From the NCBI GenBank assembly GCA_934119935.1, contig CAKOSX010000002.1:124001-188000 (forward strand): 64,000 nt of DNA. The letters are read 5' to 3'. The notes beneath the pieces are model-generated. The model was not told the DNA's origin and did no database searches. It saw nothing but the letters and a program-made list of their open reading frames with translations. The position numbers were made by a program, and so were the translations under genes. This document shows positions 34,218 through 42,566 of this stretch, piece after piece. Positions within the stretch are counted from its first letter, which is position 1; each line of letters starts with the position of its first letter. Source of the stretch: an uncultured Clostridia bacterium. GTDB taxonomy: Bacteria; Bacillota; Clostridia; TANB77; CAG-508.

Positions 34218-34609
34218 ATAATATGAATAGCTGTTCAAATACAGATTTAGAAGATTGCAATTACGAGCCAACAGGAATAAATGCTCAATTTGGATATAAC
34301 ACAGCAAATTTAATGTCTAAAGAAAATTGCTGTTCGAACCAAGAATGCTGTGATAAAAATAATGCAATAAGAGACGAAATGATGTGTAAGATTAGAGCTT
34401 TAAAATTTGCTGTAACAGACATTGGAGAATATTTAAACACCCATTCAGATGATAAAAGAGCAATTTGCTTGCACAGAGAATATTGCCAAGAATTAAAAGA
34501 TTTATCAGACAAATATCAGAGAATGTATGGCCCACTTAGCATTTATTGCCCTTGCAATAGCTGGAGATGGCTAGAAGAACAATGGCCATGGGAAAGGAGT
34601 GAAGAGTAA
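34208..34609 (+). CDS. cotJB: Spore coat protein CotJB
   Basis: 133 residues from the ATG at 34208, chosen over the GTG at 34199 because GGAAAGGGGTG lies just upstream. The CotJB domain (about 55-130) shows MCKIRALKFAVTDIGEYLNT, HSDDKRAICLHREYC and a C-terminal Trp-rich WRWLEEQWPWE. The N-terminal half is again Cys/Asn-rich. It is translationally coupled to cotJC by a TAATG overlap. It acts with CotJA and CotJC in the outer spore layers. Confidence 0.9.
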   Translation: MFLNNMNSCSNTDLEDCNYEPTGINAQFGYNTANLMSKENCCSNQECCDKNNAIRDEMMCKIRALKFAVTDIGEYLNTHSDDKRAICLHREYCQELKDLSDKYQRMYGPLSIYCPCNSWRWLEEQWPWERSEE

Positions 34610-35313
34610 TGTGGACATATAACAAAATGCTACAATATCCAATAAATATAAAGAATAGAAATCCTCAAATGGCAAAGGTAATAATATCGCAATATGGAGG
34701 ACCTGACGGAGAACTTGGAGCTGCCTTAAGATATTTATCTCAAAGATTTGCAATGCCAAGTCAAATTGCGAAGGCTACACTTAACGATATAGGCACGGAG
34801 GAGCTGGCACACCTTGAGATGGTAGGAACTTTGGTACACCAATTAACAGAAGGCGTTTGCCCAGAAGAATTGAAAAAGGCAGGATTAGGCCCATACTATA
34901 CAGACCATGGAGTTGATGTTTACCCTCAATCTGCTGCAGGAGTTCCATTTGACGCAAATTGTTTAGCGTGCAAAGGTGATGTAATTGCAAACTTGCAAGA
35001 AGACCTTGCTGCCGAACAAAAGGCACGTGCTACGTATGAAAAATTAATCGACTTATGTGCTGATGACAAAGATGTTGTAGATGTATTAAGATATTTAAGA
35101 CAAAGAGAGGTAGTTCACTTCCAGAGATTTGGAGAGGCTTTAAGAGACGTACAAGATAAGATGGCAGAAAAGAAATTTTACATGAACAACATGAAATGGA
35201 ATAATATCAAATCAAATATGAGCAATTGCTGTGGAAACAATAACACAAATAATATGAATAATGGATGTTGCAACATGAGAAGCGATAGTTCATCAGAAGA
35301 TTGTAATTGCTAG
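34609..35313 (+). CDS. cotJC: Spore coat manganese-catalase-like protein CotJC
   Basis: 234 residues. It is a ferritin-like four-helix protein of the manganese catalase family: the first metal ligand helix in GELGAALRYLSQRF, EELAHLEMVGTLVHQL (E..H), then EQKARATYEKL and REVVHFQRFGEAL. It probably dismutates peroxide in the coat. The C-terminal 40 residues are an Asn/Cys-rich tail (NNNTNNMNNGCCNMR) matching the Cys-rich N-termini of CotJA and CotJB, suggesting disulfide or metal cross-links within the coat. Last gene of the operon, before a clear terminator. Confidence 0.93.
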   Translation: MWTYNKMLQYPINIKNRNPQMAKVIISQYGGPDGELGAALRYLSQRFAMPSQIAKATLNDIGTEELAHLEMVGTLVHQLTEGVCPEELKKAGLGPYYTDHGVDVYPQSAAGVPFDANCLACKGDVIANLQEDLAAEQKARATYEKLIDLCADDKDVVDVLRYLRQREVVHFQRFGEALRDVQDKMAEKKFYMNNMKWNNIKSNMSNCCGNNNTNNMNNGCCNMRSDSSSEDCNC

Positions 35314-35325
35314 AAAAATTATAAT

Positions 35326-35370
35326 AAAACGACTGTTAGCAGTGAAAAAACTGTAAAACAGTCGTTTTAA
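35326..35370 (+). terminator. Terminator of the cotJ operon
   Basis: AAAACGACTGTT pairs perfectly with AACAGTCGTTTT around a 19 nt loop. Confidence 0.85.
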
Positions 35371-35445
35371 TAATCTAGCTTTTTCTACTAATTAGTGTTA
35401 TACTAAGCTATGGATAAATAATGGAATAAAAGAGGATGCAATATA

Positions 35446-36645
35446 ATGAAATTTAAAGAAGTAATAATAGTTGTCTTAATTATGCTTATTTGTGCTATGG
35501 GAATGCTTGTATATATTGTCGTAAATGATTCTGTAAAAGTGAGTGGTGTTCCTGTAATTGATAATCTTATAGAAAATGTAAGCAGTGAAATAAAAAATAC
35601 AGAACAGCCAAGTAAAAAAACGACTGATGAAGAACAGACCGGTAATAGTCAGAATGAAACTGAACAACCTGAAACGAAACAGCCTAATATAGAACAGCCG
35701 AATATTAATCAGACAAATAATGAGGAACAAAATTCAACTCAGACGGAAGAAACAGAGATAAATTATAATTGCGTGGCAGGAAATTATACAGATGTAAATG
35801 AAACTGTATATGCCACTACAAATGTGAATATTAGAGCATTTGATAATGCTTCATGTGATAAAAAGGGATTGTTACAAAGTGATGAATCGATTATCAGAAC
35901 TGGAGTTGGGGATAATGGATGGAGCAGAGTAACATTTGATGGGGAGGAGACATATGTTGCTTCTAAATATTTAACTGCAGAAAAACCACCAGAAAAAATA
36001 GCTGTTAATATACCTATAAAGAATAGAAACATAGATCCATCAAAACCAATGGTTGCACTAACATTTGATGATGGACCAAATGAGACTGCTACTCCTAAAA
36101 TTCTAGACACACTGGAAAAGTATAATGTAGTTGCTACATTTTTTGATTTAGGAACTTGTATGGAAAATTACCCCAACATTACGAAGAGAGAAGAACAAAT
36201 AGGTTGTGAAGTTGAAACTCATACATATTCACATCAGAATTTGAATAAACTATCTGCTGAAGGAATACAAAGTGATATTTCAAATGCTGCTAGGGTTTAC
36301 GAACAAACATTGGGACACAAGCTATACTTAGTAAGACCACCATATGGAAACGCAGACATAACTGTTAGAAGAAACTTAAAATATCCACTAATCGGATGGG
36401 ATGTGGATTCGTTGGACTGGAAAACTAGAAATAAAAATAAGATTCTTGCAGAAATAAATAAAATATCAGATTTTAATGGAAGAATTATTTTAATGCATTC
36501 TATCTACGACTCCACAGCAGAGGCTGTTGAAGAGCTTGTGCCACAGTTGATATCTAAAGGATATCAATTGGTAACTGTTTCTGAAATGGCAAAGTATAAA
36601 GGCACAACATTAAAAACAAGTACAATATATTATAATTTTAGATAA
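35446..36645 (+). CDS. Secreted polysaccharide deacetylase (NodB domain) with SH3 domain
   Basis: 399 residues. An N-terminal anchor (about 5-27) precedes a Glu/Gln/Pro/Asn-rich repetitive linker (about 50-105), an SH3 domain (about 120-175), and a NodB/CE4 domain (about 200-390). CE4 motifs are visible: LTFDDGPNETATPK (catalytic Asp), HTYSHQNL (metal HxxxH), RPPYGNADIT, WDVDSLDW and ILMHSIY (catalytic His). It probably N-deacetylates peptidoglycan at the cell surface. AGAGGATGC precedes the ATG. Confidence 0.93.
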   Translation: MKFKEVIIVVLIMLICAMGMLVYIVVNDSVKVSGVPVIDNLIENVSSEIKNTEQPSKKTTDEEQTGNSQNETEQPETKQPNIEQPNINQTNNEEQNSTQTEETEINYNCVAGNYTDVNETVYATTNVNIRAFDNASCDKKGLLQSDESIIRTGVGDNGWSRVTFDGEETYVASKYLTAEKPPEKIAVNIPIKNRNIDPSKPMVALTFDDGPNETATPKILDTLEKYNVVATFFDLGTCMENYPNITKREEQIGCEVETHTYSHQNLNKLSAEGIQSDISNAARVYEQTLGHKLYLVRPPYGNADITVRRNLKYPLIGWDVDSLDWKTRNKNKILAEINKISDFNGRIILMHSIYDSTAEAVEELVPQLISKGYQLVTVSEMAKYKGTTLKTSTIYYNFR

Positions 36646-36651
36646 ATAAAA

Positions 36652-36704
36652 GAAACTGCTTAATTGACAGTAACCAAAAGTTACTATTAATCAGCAGTTT
36701 CTAA
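36652..36704. terminator. Bidirectional terminator between deacetylase and fic
   Basis: GAAACTGCTTAATTGACAGTAAC can pair with GTTACTATTAATCAGCAGTTTC with small internal loops; a CAAAA loop lies at the tip. It overlaps the last codons of fic. Confidence 0.7.
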
Positions 36705-37274
36705 ACATTCATACAAATATTTTTCTAAATCTGAAGTATCTATTATTGATCTTATGCTTGCGTTTAGAAGATCTTGTGGAGCTACTTTGTGTAAATTTAA
36801 AATATATCCGTTTTTTAGAGAAAGTTGCCTTAAAAATTCTCTTGTTGTTCTACCGTTTCCTTCTCTAAAAGGATGTAAGACGTTTAATTCAGCCCAGTAG
36901 TAAGCTAGTCTTTCTGCAAATTTTTCTTTAGATAAATGTGATAGGAAATTTTCATTTTTTAATTCTGTGAGCAATCTTGCGAGTTCACTCTCAATATATT
37001 CCCATTCTGCAAATTGAAAATAATCTTTTGCAATATTTTCGTTTCTAAATAGACCTGCAAAAGGGTAGATATCTTCAAACAAAAACTTGTGAATACTAAC
37101 AAAATGTGAGACATCAAACTTTCCTGTAATGCCTTTCTTGCTAAGAGCCATAAGTTTCAAACCAATAACACTCGTTTCGTATTTCTCGAGTGCAACCGGG
37201 TCCTTAATATTCATTTTATTAACTAATACATTTGTACCTTTATAACAGTAAACGGAATTTTTAGATTCGTACAT
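36687..37274 (-). CDS. Fic-domain AMPylase-type toxin
   Basis: 195 residues with the full Fic motif HPFREGNGRTTR (catalytic His, anion-binding and Arg residues all present) around residue 135. KFDVSHFVSIHKFLFEDIYP forms the preceding flap region. Fic enzymes transfer AMP or other phosphate-containing groups to target proteins; VbhT-type toxins modify gyrase and topoisomerase IV. It sits 53 bp downstream of a 56-residue gene with a VbhA-like inhibitory motif, so this is a toxin-antitoxin pair. AAAGGATTTTAG lies before the start. Confidence 0.9.
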   Translation of the reverse strand: MYESKNSVYCYKGTNVLVNKMNIKDPVALEKYETSVIGLKLMALSKKGITGKFDVSHFVSIHKFLFEDIYPFAGLFRNENIAKDYFQFAEWEYIESELARLLTELKNENFLSHLSKEKFAERLAYYWAELNVLHPFREGNGRTTREFLRQLSLKNGYILNLHKVAPQDLLNASIRSIIDTSDLEKYLYECLETAD

Positions 37275-37327
37275 ACTAAAATCCTTTCTATATAAAATGA
37301 AAAATGATATATAAAATTATATACCAT

Positions 37328-37498
37328 TTATATTTTATAAAATTGTTTTATAGATTGCATTGCATCTTCCATTGATATTTTATTGTCTGCAAAATCATTT
37401 AGTAATGAAATATCGTTTGCAGATAAATTTTGATTTTCCATTTCCATTGAAGTTTTTATATTGTTTATCATGTTAATTTTTGTATTTTCAGGAACCAT
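37328..37498 (-). CDS. VbhA-like Fic antitoxin
   Basis: 56 residues from the ATG at 37498, which follows AAAGGAGATATAAA. The frame opens earlier but would swallow this ribosome site. It contains SMEMEN, matching the S/T-xxx-E-G/N inhibitory motif of class I Fic antitoxins; its Glu would block ATP binding in the partner toxin. The C-terminus ISLLNDFADNKISMEDAMQS resembles VbhA. It lies directly upstream of fic on the same strand. Confidence 0.75.
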   Translation of the reverse strand: MVPENTKINMINNIKTSMEMENQNLSANDISLLNDFADNKISMEDAMQSIKQFYKI

Positions 37499-37617
37499 TT
37501 TTATATCTCCTTTCAATAACCAACTACATTTCTATTATACCACAAAATAAGCAAAAATACTAGTGTTTTATGAAATTTTGTACTGATATTTAAATGTAAA
37601 ATTTGTAAATGAATATA

Positions 37618-37647
37618 ATAAAAGACCATGTTTTCATGGCCTTTTAA
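37618..37647 (-). terminator. Terminator of ppaC
   Basis: AAAGGCCATG pairs with CATGGTCTTT on the reverse strand and is followed by a T-run. Confidence 0.75.
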
Positions 37648-37648
37648 A

Positions 37649-38569
37649 CTAATCTAAGTTATTTAAAATGTTTGGTAACATTTGTTTCTTTCTTGATACT
37701 ACATTGTTTAACATTGCTGTATTATTTTCTAGATTTACACCGAATGCTTTTTCAACTGTGTCAGCTTTGTTTCCAATAGCTATTATTTTTGAATTAGCAT
37801 TTAAAATATCTGTTGCAGCAAACATGTAGAAGTCTAAGTTTTTTTCTTTAATTTCTTTGTTGATAGCATCTTCTAATTCAGATTGTCTGCTAAATACAGA
37901 ATCTAAATCAACTGCGTTTACTTGTGATATTTCGAATTTTGCATTTTTGTCGTTAAATTCTTTTGAATCTATGTTTATAACTTGGAATGGAGTAAAATCA
38001 CTAATATCTGTTCCAGCTTTTAACATTTCTTTTCCATAAGATTCAATATCAACACCAGCAATTTTTGCTAACTTTTTAGCAATTTCTTTATCTTGCTCTG
38101 TGCAAGTAGGTGATTTGAATAATAAAGTGTCTGAAATTATAGCACTTAACATTAAACCTGCTGTTTGTGAATCTATATCAACTTCGTTTTGTTTATATAA
38201 TTTGTATAATATTGTACAAGTACATCCAAGAGGTTCTGTTATAAAGTAGATTGGTTCTACTGTTTCTAATTTGATTTTGTGATGGTCTACAACCATTTTT
38301 ACATGAGCCTTTTCAATTCCTGAAACGCTTTGTGAAAATTCGTTGTTATCAACTAAAGCAACATCACAATTTTCATCAACACTTGTTAAAGTTTGTGGTT
38401 CTTCAACTTCAAATGTTTTTAAAGCATATTTTGTTTCTTTATTAACTTCACCTAATTTGTAAGCAACAGCGTCAATGCCTAAAGCCTTTTGTAATTTTGC
38501 AAAAACAATAGCTGATGCAATTGAGTCTGTATCTGGTTTTGTGTGTCCAAAAACATATAATTTATCCAT
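37649..38569 (-). CDS. ppaC: Manganese-dependent inorganic pyrophosphatase (DHH family)
   Basis: 306 residues. It cleaves pyrophosphate in the cytosol using Mn. Seen: VFGHTKPDTDSIASA (first metal motif), ALVDNNEF, the DHH motif in MVVDHHKI, a DTLLFKSPTCTEQD segment and the C-terminal SRKKQMLPNI substrate motif. The length is normal and no CBS domains are inserted. The reverse-strand ATG follows a weak purine tract. It is a single gene. Confidence 0.95.
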   Translation of the reverse strand: MDKLYVFGHTKPDTDSIASAIVFAKLQKALGIDAVAYKLGEVNKETKYALKTFEVEEPQTLTSVDENCDVALVDNNEFSQSVSGIEKAHVKMVVDHHKIKLETVEPIYFITEPLGCTCTILYKLYKQNEVDIDSQTAGLMLSAIISDTLLFKSPTCTEQDKEIAKKLAKIAGVDIESYGKEMLKAGTDISDFTPFQVINIDSKEFNDKNAKFEISQVNAVDLDSVFSRQSELEDAINKEIKEKNLDFYMFAATDILNANSKIIAIGNKADTVEKAFGVNLENNTAMLNNVVSRKKQMLPNILNNLD

Positions 38570-38746
38570 ATTTAATCTCCTTTAAAAAACAATTAACATT
38601 AAGATACATATGGTTTCAATGTATCTCTAACCTCTTAATTATACCATAAATAGGTAAAAACGTCAATGGTTACATAAAATAAGATGAGTTGAGTATAGAA
38701 GATGAAATGTGCAACGGTTTATAATAAAAAATAGTATAAAATAACC

Positions 38747-38775
38747 TTGATAAATTAGACAAAAAAAGGTATAAT
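38747..38775 (+). promoter_or_regulatory. Promoter for the DUF3006-MBL pair
   Basis: TTGATA, a 17 bp spacer, then TATAAT, about 40 bp upstream of the first gene. Confidence 0.7.
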
Positions 38776-38815
38776 CAGCTTGCAAAGTAGTAATTAGAGA
38801 CCCGGAAAGGATAAT

Positions 38816-39154
38816 ATGAATATTAATTTAGAAAATTTTACTAAAGAAATAAATCATAATAATTTTATAGAATCTTTTATAAAAGAGCTAGAAAAGGGGA
38901 TAAAAAATATGAGCATGAACATGGAGAATGAACAAAAAGAATATACAATAGATAGATTTGAAGGTGAATATGCAGTGTGCGAAGACAGAAAAACGGGAGA
39001 AATGGTAAATTTTAAAAGAGAAAATTTACCACAAAATGTCAAAGAGGGAAGTATACTTAAATATTCAAATGGAACATTCGAAATAGATAGTGAATTAGAA
39101 AAAGAAGTATCAGAAAGAATTAAACAGAAGATGGATAATTTGTGGAATAATTAA
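38816..39154 (+). CDS. DUF3006-domain protein
   Basis: 112 residues. The C-terminal 80 residues match DUF3006: YTIDRFEGEYAVCEDRKTGE, NFKRENLPQNVKEGSILK and a charged tail. An in-frame ATG near residue 32, behind AAAGGGGATAAAAA, could be an alternative start just before the domain. DUF3006 genes commonly precede ComEC-like metallo-beta-lactamase genes, exactly as here. The function is unknown. Confidence 0.75.
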   Translation: MNINLENFTKEINHNNFIESFIKELEKGIKNMSMNMENEQKEYTIDRFEGEYAVCEDRKTGEMVNFKRENLPQNVKEGSILKYSNGTFEIDSELEKEVSERIKQKMDNLWNN

Positions 39155-39277
39155 CACATACAAGATATATGATGAAAATGAAATAGAGAAAATTAAGTAG
39201 AAAATAGGTAAAAAATAAAATATGGAACAGAAGTAAAATCGAAGAACAAAACAGACTTTGTTATAGGGGGAGAATAC

Positions 39278-40537
39278 ATGGCAAAACGTAAAGATAAAAA
39301 AAATCAGCAAGCCTTAAAGGGGCTGGTTGTAGTAATTATAATTGCTATAATTACAATCTTAGGAGATAAGGTAAAATTAGACAATCTAAATAATCTAGTT
39401 GATGAGGTAAGTTCAAATAATATAATTATGAATCAAACTGTTGCGGATTCTAGTGAAGTAATAGAAGGAGAAAATGTTGAAGTATATTACCTAGATGTAG
39501 GGCAGGCAGATTCAATTTTGGTACAAAGTAATGGTGTAAACATGCTAATAGATGCAGGAACTAATGACATGGGAAAAACAGTTGTAAAAGATCTGCAAGA
39601 GTTAGGAATAAAAAAGATAGATGTACTTATTGGAACACATCCACATGAAGATCATATTGGAGGACTTGATGATGTAATAAAGAATTTCGATATTGGAACA
39701 ATATATATGCCAAAGGTTCAGACAAACACAAAAACATTTGAAGATGTGTTAGATGCAATAAACGAAAAAGGACTAAAAATAACTTCACCAGAAGTTGGGT
39801 ATAAATTCAATGTTGGAAACGCAGTATGTGAGGTAATGAATTGCGGAACCGGAACCAGTGAAGAAAAAAGCAATTTAAACTTATCATCAATAGTAATAAG
39901 AATGACTTATGGAGAACAAAGCTTCTTATTCATGGGAGACGCAGAAACAAAAAATGAAGAAGCAAGAAGTTGGCCACAGACAAATGTATTGAAGGTTGGT
40001 CACCATGGCTCGAACACGAGTTCATCACAAAACTTCTTAGACCAAGTAAAACCACAAATAGCAATAATATCAGTCGGAAAAGGCAACAAATATGGACATC
40101 CAAAACAAGTAATACTAGATAGATTAAACAAAATGGGAATAAAAATATATAGAACAGACGAAAGTGGAACAATAAAAATAACATGTGATGGGAAAGAAAA
40201 CAAAGTAGAATTTGGTATAATTCGGACAATCCGGACAATCCGGGGACGGAGTAGAAAATGTACAATAAATAAAATTAGAAAAATGCCACGGGGTATTCCA
40301 TTTTTATGGAATACCCCGTGGCTACTCGGTTTTACAAATCTAAAATATCCAACCACTCCTTTTCTTCTTCTTTTTCTATACGCCTTTTCAAGGTATAAAA
40401 CGATGTGCTGTGCAAATAAAATACTACAAACACATAGGGGATTAGAAAACAATCCATTAAAAATGGAAAGGTTTCAAAAAGGGTGGTTTCTCCGAGAAGA
40501 ACTCCGAATGTTACATTTGAAGTTAGAAAACCAATGA
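39278..40537 (+). CDS. ComEC-like MBL-fold hydrolase, with an anomalous C-terminal tail
   Basis: The open frame encodes 419 residues. A membrane anchor (about 12-28) is followed by an MBL domain: VYYLDVGQADSILVQ, the metal motif GTHPHEDHIGGLDD, FMGDAETKNEE and KVGHHGSNTSS. Family proteins (extracellular DNase or nucleotidase candidates) end near residue 315 at KVEFGII. Here a GGGGACGGAG repeat follows, and the frame continues 100 residues antisense to the next gene, through CGG codons to TGA. A +1 shift at the first CGG (about 40222) would instead stop at TAA 40266-40268, before the terminator hairpin. The true end is therefore probably near 40268. Confidence 0.8.
   Translation: MAKRKDKKNQQALKGLVVVIIIAIITILGDKVKLDNLNNLVDEVSSNNIIMNQTVADSSEVIEGENVEVYYLDVGQADSILVQSNGVNMLIDAGTNDMGKTVVKDLQELGIKKIDVLIGTHPHEDHIGGLDDVIKNFDIGTIYMPKVQTNTKTFEDVLDAINEKGLKITSPEVGYKFNVGNAVCEVMNCGTGTSEEKSNLNLSSIVIRMTYGEQSFLFMGDAETKNEEARSWPQTNVLKVGHHGSNTSSSQNFLDQVKPQIAIISVGKGNKYGHPKQVILDRLNKMGIKIYRTDESGTIKITCDGKENKVEFGIIRTIRTIRGRSRKCTINKIRKMPRGIPFLWNTPWLLGFTNLKYPTTPFLLLFLYAFSRYKTMCCANKILQTHRGLENNPLKMERFQKGWFLREELRMLHLKLENQ
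40221..40264. repeat. GGGGACGGAG repeat at the 3' end of the MBL gene
   Basis: Two tandem CGGACAATC units followed by CGGGGACGGAGTAGAAAATG and TAC. It shares GGGGACGGAG(n)AAAATGTAC with the 18.1 kb pair. Confidence 0.7.
40284..40324. terminator. Bidirectional terminator with a perfect 17 bp stem
   Basis: GCCACGGGGTATTCCAT and ATGGAATACCCCGTGGC flank TTTT. It lies between the expected MBL end and the convergent hypothetical gene. Confidence 0.8.
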
Positions 40538-40712
40538 ACATGCGAACCCATATTCTGCTAGGAATCTTGCTACTATAGTACATTAGCAATAAAAACCCCG
40601 GTATATTAAATGGAAGAAACATTAGAATCTTGCCAGTGTCTGCATCTAAAGCAAAAAAAGTGCAGATATACTGAATTTTATAGCCGAGTGATGATAGCAA
40701 AAAATGCAACAT
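40332..40712 (-). CDS. Small hypothetical membrane protein
   Basis: 126 residues from the ATG at 40712, preceded by TTGGAGGTGTC; the longer frame begins inside that ribosome site. Four hydrophobic stretches (about 1-22, 28-48, 55-75 and 84-108) suggest a small polytopic protein with a Lys/Glu-rich cytoplasmic tail. I do not recognise the family. The good ribosome site, and the fact that its CGG-free frame ends TAA, support it as the real gene opposite the odd tail of the MBL frame. Confidence 0.65.
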   Translation of the reverse strand: MLHFLLSSLGYKIQYICTFFALDADTGKILMFLPFNIPGFLLLMYYSSKIPSRIWVRMFIGFLTSNVTFGVLLGETTLFETFPFLMDCFLIPYVFVVFYLHSTSFYTLKRRIEKEEEKEWLDILDL

Positions 40713-40940
40713 ACGAATTGACACCTCCAACTAAATTATAAAATTGATATAACTAAAAAGTAGGAGGTTTCCCTCCAACTAATTAGTAACGGAAGGAATA
40801 AAACACATTTCCTAAATAGAAGTATAACATAAATTTACATAAAAAACAATAGGACATTTGCCTTAACGCCCTTTTCGAGTCCCATATTGAAGTTTTATAT
40901 AAATTAAAAATAGAGAACTTTCTAAGTTCTCCGTTCATTC

Positions 40941-41023
40941 TGGTACCACTGATGGGACTCGAACCCATATGGTTTCCCGCTGGATTTTGAATCCAGTGCG
41001 TCTACCAATTCCGCCACAGTGGC
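40941..41023 (-). tRNA. tRNA-Leu (anticodon CAA)
   Basis: The reverse strand reads GCCACTGTGGCGGAATTGG, AGACGCACTGGATTCAAAAT, then CCAGC, a variable arm GGGAAACC, the T arm GGGTTCGAGTCCC and CAGTGGTACCA. All arms fold: acceptor GCCACTG/CAGTGGT, anticodon stem CTGGA/TCCAG with loop TTCAAAA, T-loop TTCGAGT. CAA decodes UUG leucine codons. CCA is encoded. It is a single tRNA, transcribed toward the small membrane-protein gene. Confidence 0.95.
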
Positions 41024-41092
41024 ATATGTAAAATTTACTTTCATACTATATCACATTTTTTTTTACTTGTCTATAATTTTTTCAGCAAATTA

Positions 41093-41121
41093 TTGAAATT
41101 TATTTTTTAAATTGTTACAAT
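41093..41121 (+). promoter_or_regulatory. Promoter for the FGE-fold protein gene
   Basis: TTGAAA, a 17 bp spacer, then TACAAT, 55 bp before the start codon. Confidence 0.6.
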
Positions 41122-41175
41122 ATATATTATGAAATAGGTAATATTAAATTTGCCAAAACTATAGGAGGAAAACAT

Positions 41176-42441
41176 ATGGAGAACAAAAAGATAAATATTA
41201 TATTAATTTGTACAATTACACTAATATTAATTGTAACAATTGTTATAGCAATAATGACATTCGCTAAAAACGAAAAGCCACAAAATTTAGTTAATTCTGT
41301 AGCCAATGTTGAAGAGAATGTCGCAATTGAAAATACTGTGGTAAATGAGACTGTGGAAAAACCGGAAGTTTTACCAGCGCTAAAAAATAAAGGAGAAATA
41401 GCAAAAACAAGGGCTGTATTTACAGATGGATACAATAAGACAGCGGTTGTTCCAGCAGGATATGCTATTACAAATGACTCAACCAATATTAATGATGGAC
41501 TTGTAATTTCAGATGTTGCTACAGATGATTTAGAAAATTCAAAAGGTGGTAATCAGTTTGTGTGGATTCCAGTAGAGAATGCTGTTATAGATGTAAGCAA
41601 ATGCAAGGATGAAACGGAAATAAATGATGCAATAGCTGGGTACGTTGAAAAACAGAAATATCCAATGGCAATGAAAATGGCGGATGGAAATTATAGAGGA
41701 GTACTATACAGATTTGAGTCTATAAATGAAGATACAGCAATTAAAGTAGGATTTATAGCATACAGTGAGAGTTCAAACGAAAGAGAGCCTGCTAATATTG
41801 ATGATAGTAGCGCTTTTGTAAAGGGATGGACGCAGCAGTTATATCAAACTGAATTTAATGAACTTGTAAAAAGAGTGAATAACGATGGTGGCTTTTGGGT
41901 TGCAAGATTCGAAACAAGTGTTGACTCGAACAATATAGCACAAAGCAAAAAAGACCAAAAAGTTCTAACAAATACATCTTGGTACAATTTGTATACTACT
42001 GAAAAAAGCCTAACTAATGGAACTACAACAAGTCATATGATTTGGGGATGCCAATGGGACCAAATAATGATTTGGATGAAGGATATAAGAAATAATAACA
42101 TTAATCAAGGTTCACGTTATTTTGTTATAAATAGTAACAATATGGGAAACTATTTAAATACAGAAATAAAAATTTCTGATGAACAGACAAAAAGAGCTGG
42201 AGAAGCTTTTAGATTTAAGGCTGGTGAAGTTAGTGGAACAATGATTAAAAATATATATGACTTAGCAGGAAATGCTTGGGAATGGACTATGGAAGCAAAC
42301 TTTACTAATTCGAGAACCGCAAGAGGTGGAGACTGCTCTTTTGATGGAGCTTATTATCCAGTATCAACAAGATTTTCATTCCAGCCAACATATACTGGTG
42401 AAAAACTAGAAAATATAGGATCAAGAATGATTTTATATTAA
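41176..42441 (+). CDS. Membrane-anchored formylglycine-generating-enzyme/SUMF1-fold protein
   Basis: 421 residues: a membrane anchor (7-27), a linker, then a C-type-lectin-like FGE fold. GGNQFVWIPVENAV marks its start, with FWVARFETSV, MIWGCQWDQIMIWM, IYDLAGNAWEWTME and RGGDCSFDGAYYPVSTR following as in SUMF1/EgtB/PvdO proteins. True formylglycine-generating enzymes use paired active-site Cys residues; I cannot confirm that pair here, so it may be a structural or binding relative displayed outside the cell. A strong AGGAGGAAAAC ribosome site precedes the ATG. Confidence 0.75.
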   Translation: MENKKINIILICTITLILIVTIVIAIMTFAKNEKPQNLVNSVANVEENVAIENTVVNETVEKPEVLPALKNKGEIAKTRAVFTDGYNKTAVVPAGYAITNDSTNINDGLVISDVATDDLENSKGGNQFVWIPVENAVIDVSKCKDETEINDAIAGYVEKQKYPMAMKMADGNYRGVLYRFESINEDTAIKVGFIAYSESSNEREPANIDDSSAFVKGWTQQLYQTEFNELVKRVNNDGGFWVARFETSVDSNNIAQSKKDQKVLTNTSWYNLYTTEKSLTNGTTTSHMIWGCQWDQIMIWMKDIRNNNINQGSRYFVINSNNMGNYLNTEIKISDEQTKRAGEAFRFKAGEVSGTMIKNIYDLAGNAWEWTMEANFTNSRTARGGDCSFDGAYYPVSTRFSFQPTYTGEKLENIGSRMILY

Positions 42442-42446
42442 AACTA

Positions 42447-42475
42447 TTGTATTTTGGAAGAATTTGTGGTATCAT
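42447..42475 (+). promoter_or_regulatory. Promoter for rpsO
   Basis: TTGTAT, a 17 bp spacer, then TATCAT. A leader of about 85 nt precedes rpsO and may hold an S15 autoregulatory structure, which I could not resolve. Confidence 0.55.
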
Positions 42476-42566
42476 AGATACCGTAAAACATACCTTACTC
42501 ATGGTTTTAGGATAAAACTCCACTAAATCTAAGAATAAGGCAAATAAAAAATAGGAGGAAATAAAA

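Noticed and set aside
40783..40968. 61-residue reverse-strand frame
   Set aside because: It begins inside the tRNA-Leu gene and covers only its 3' flank; the apparent protein is a by-product of the tRNA sequence.
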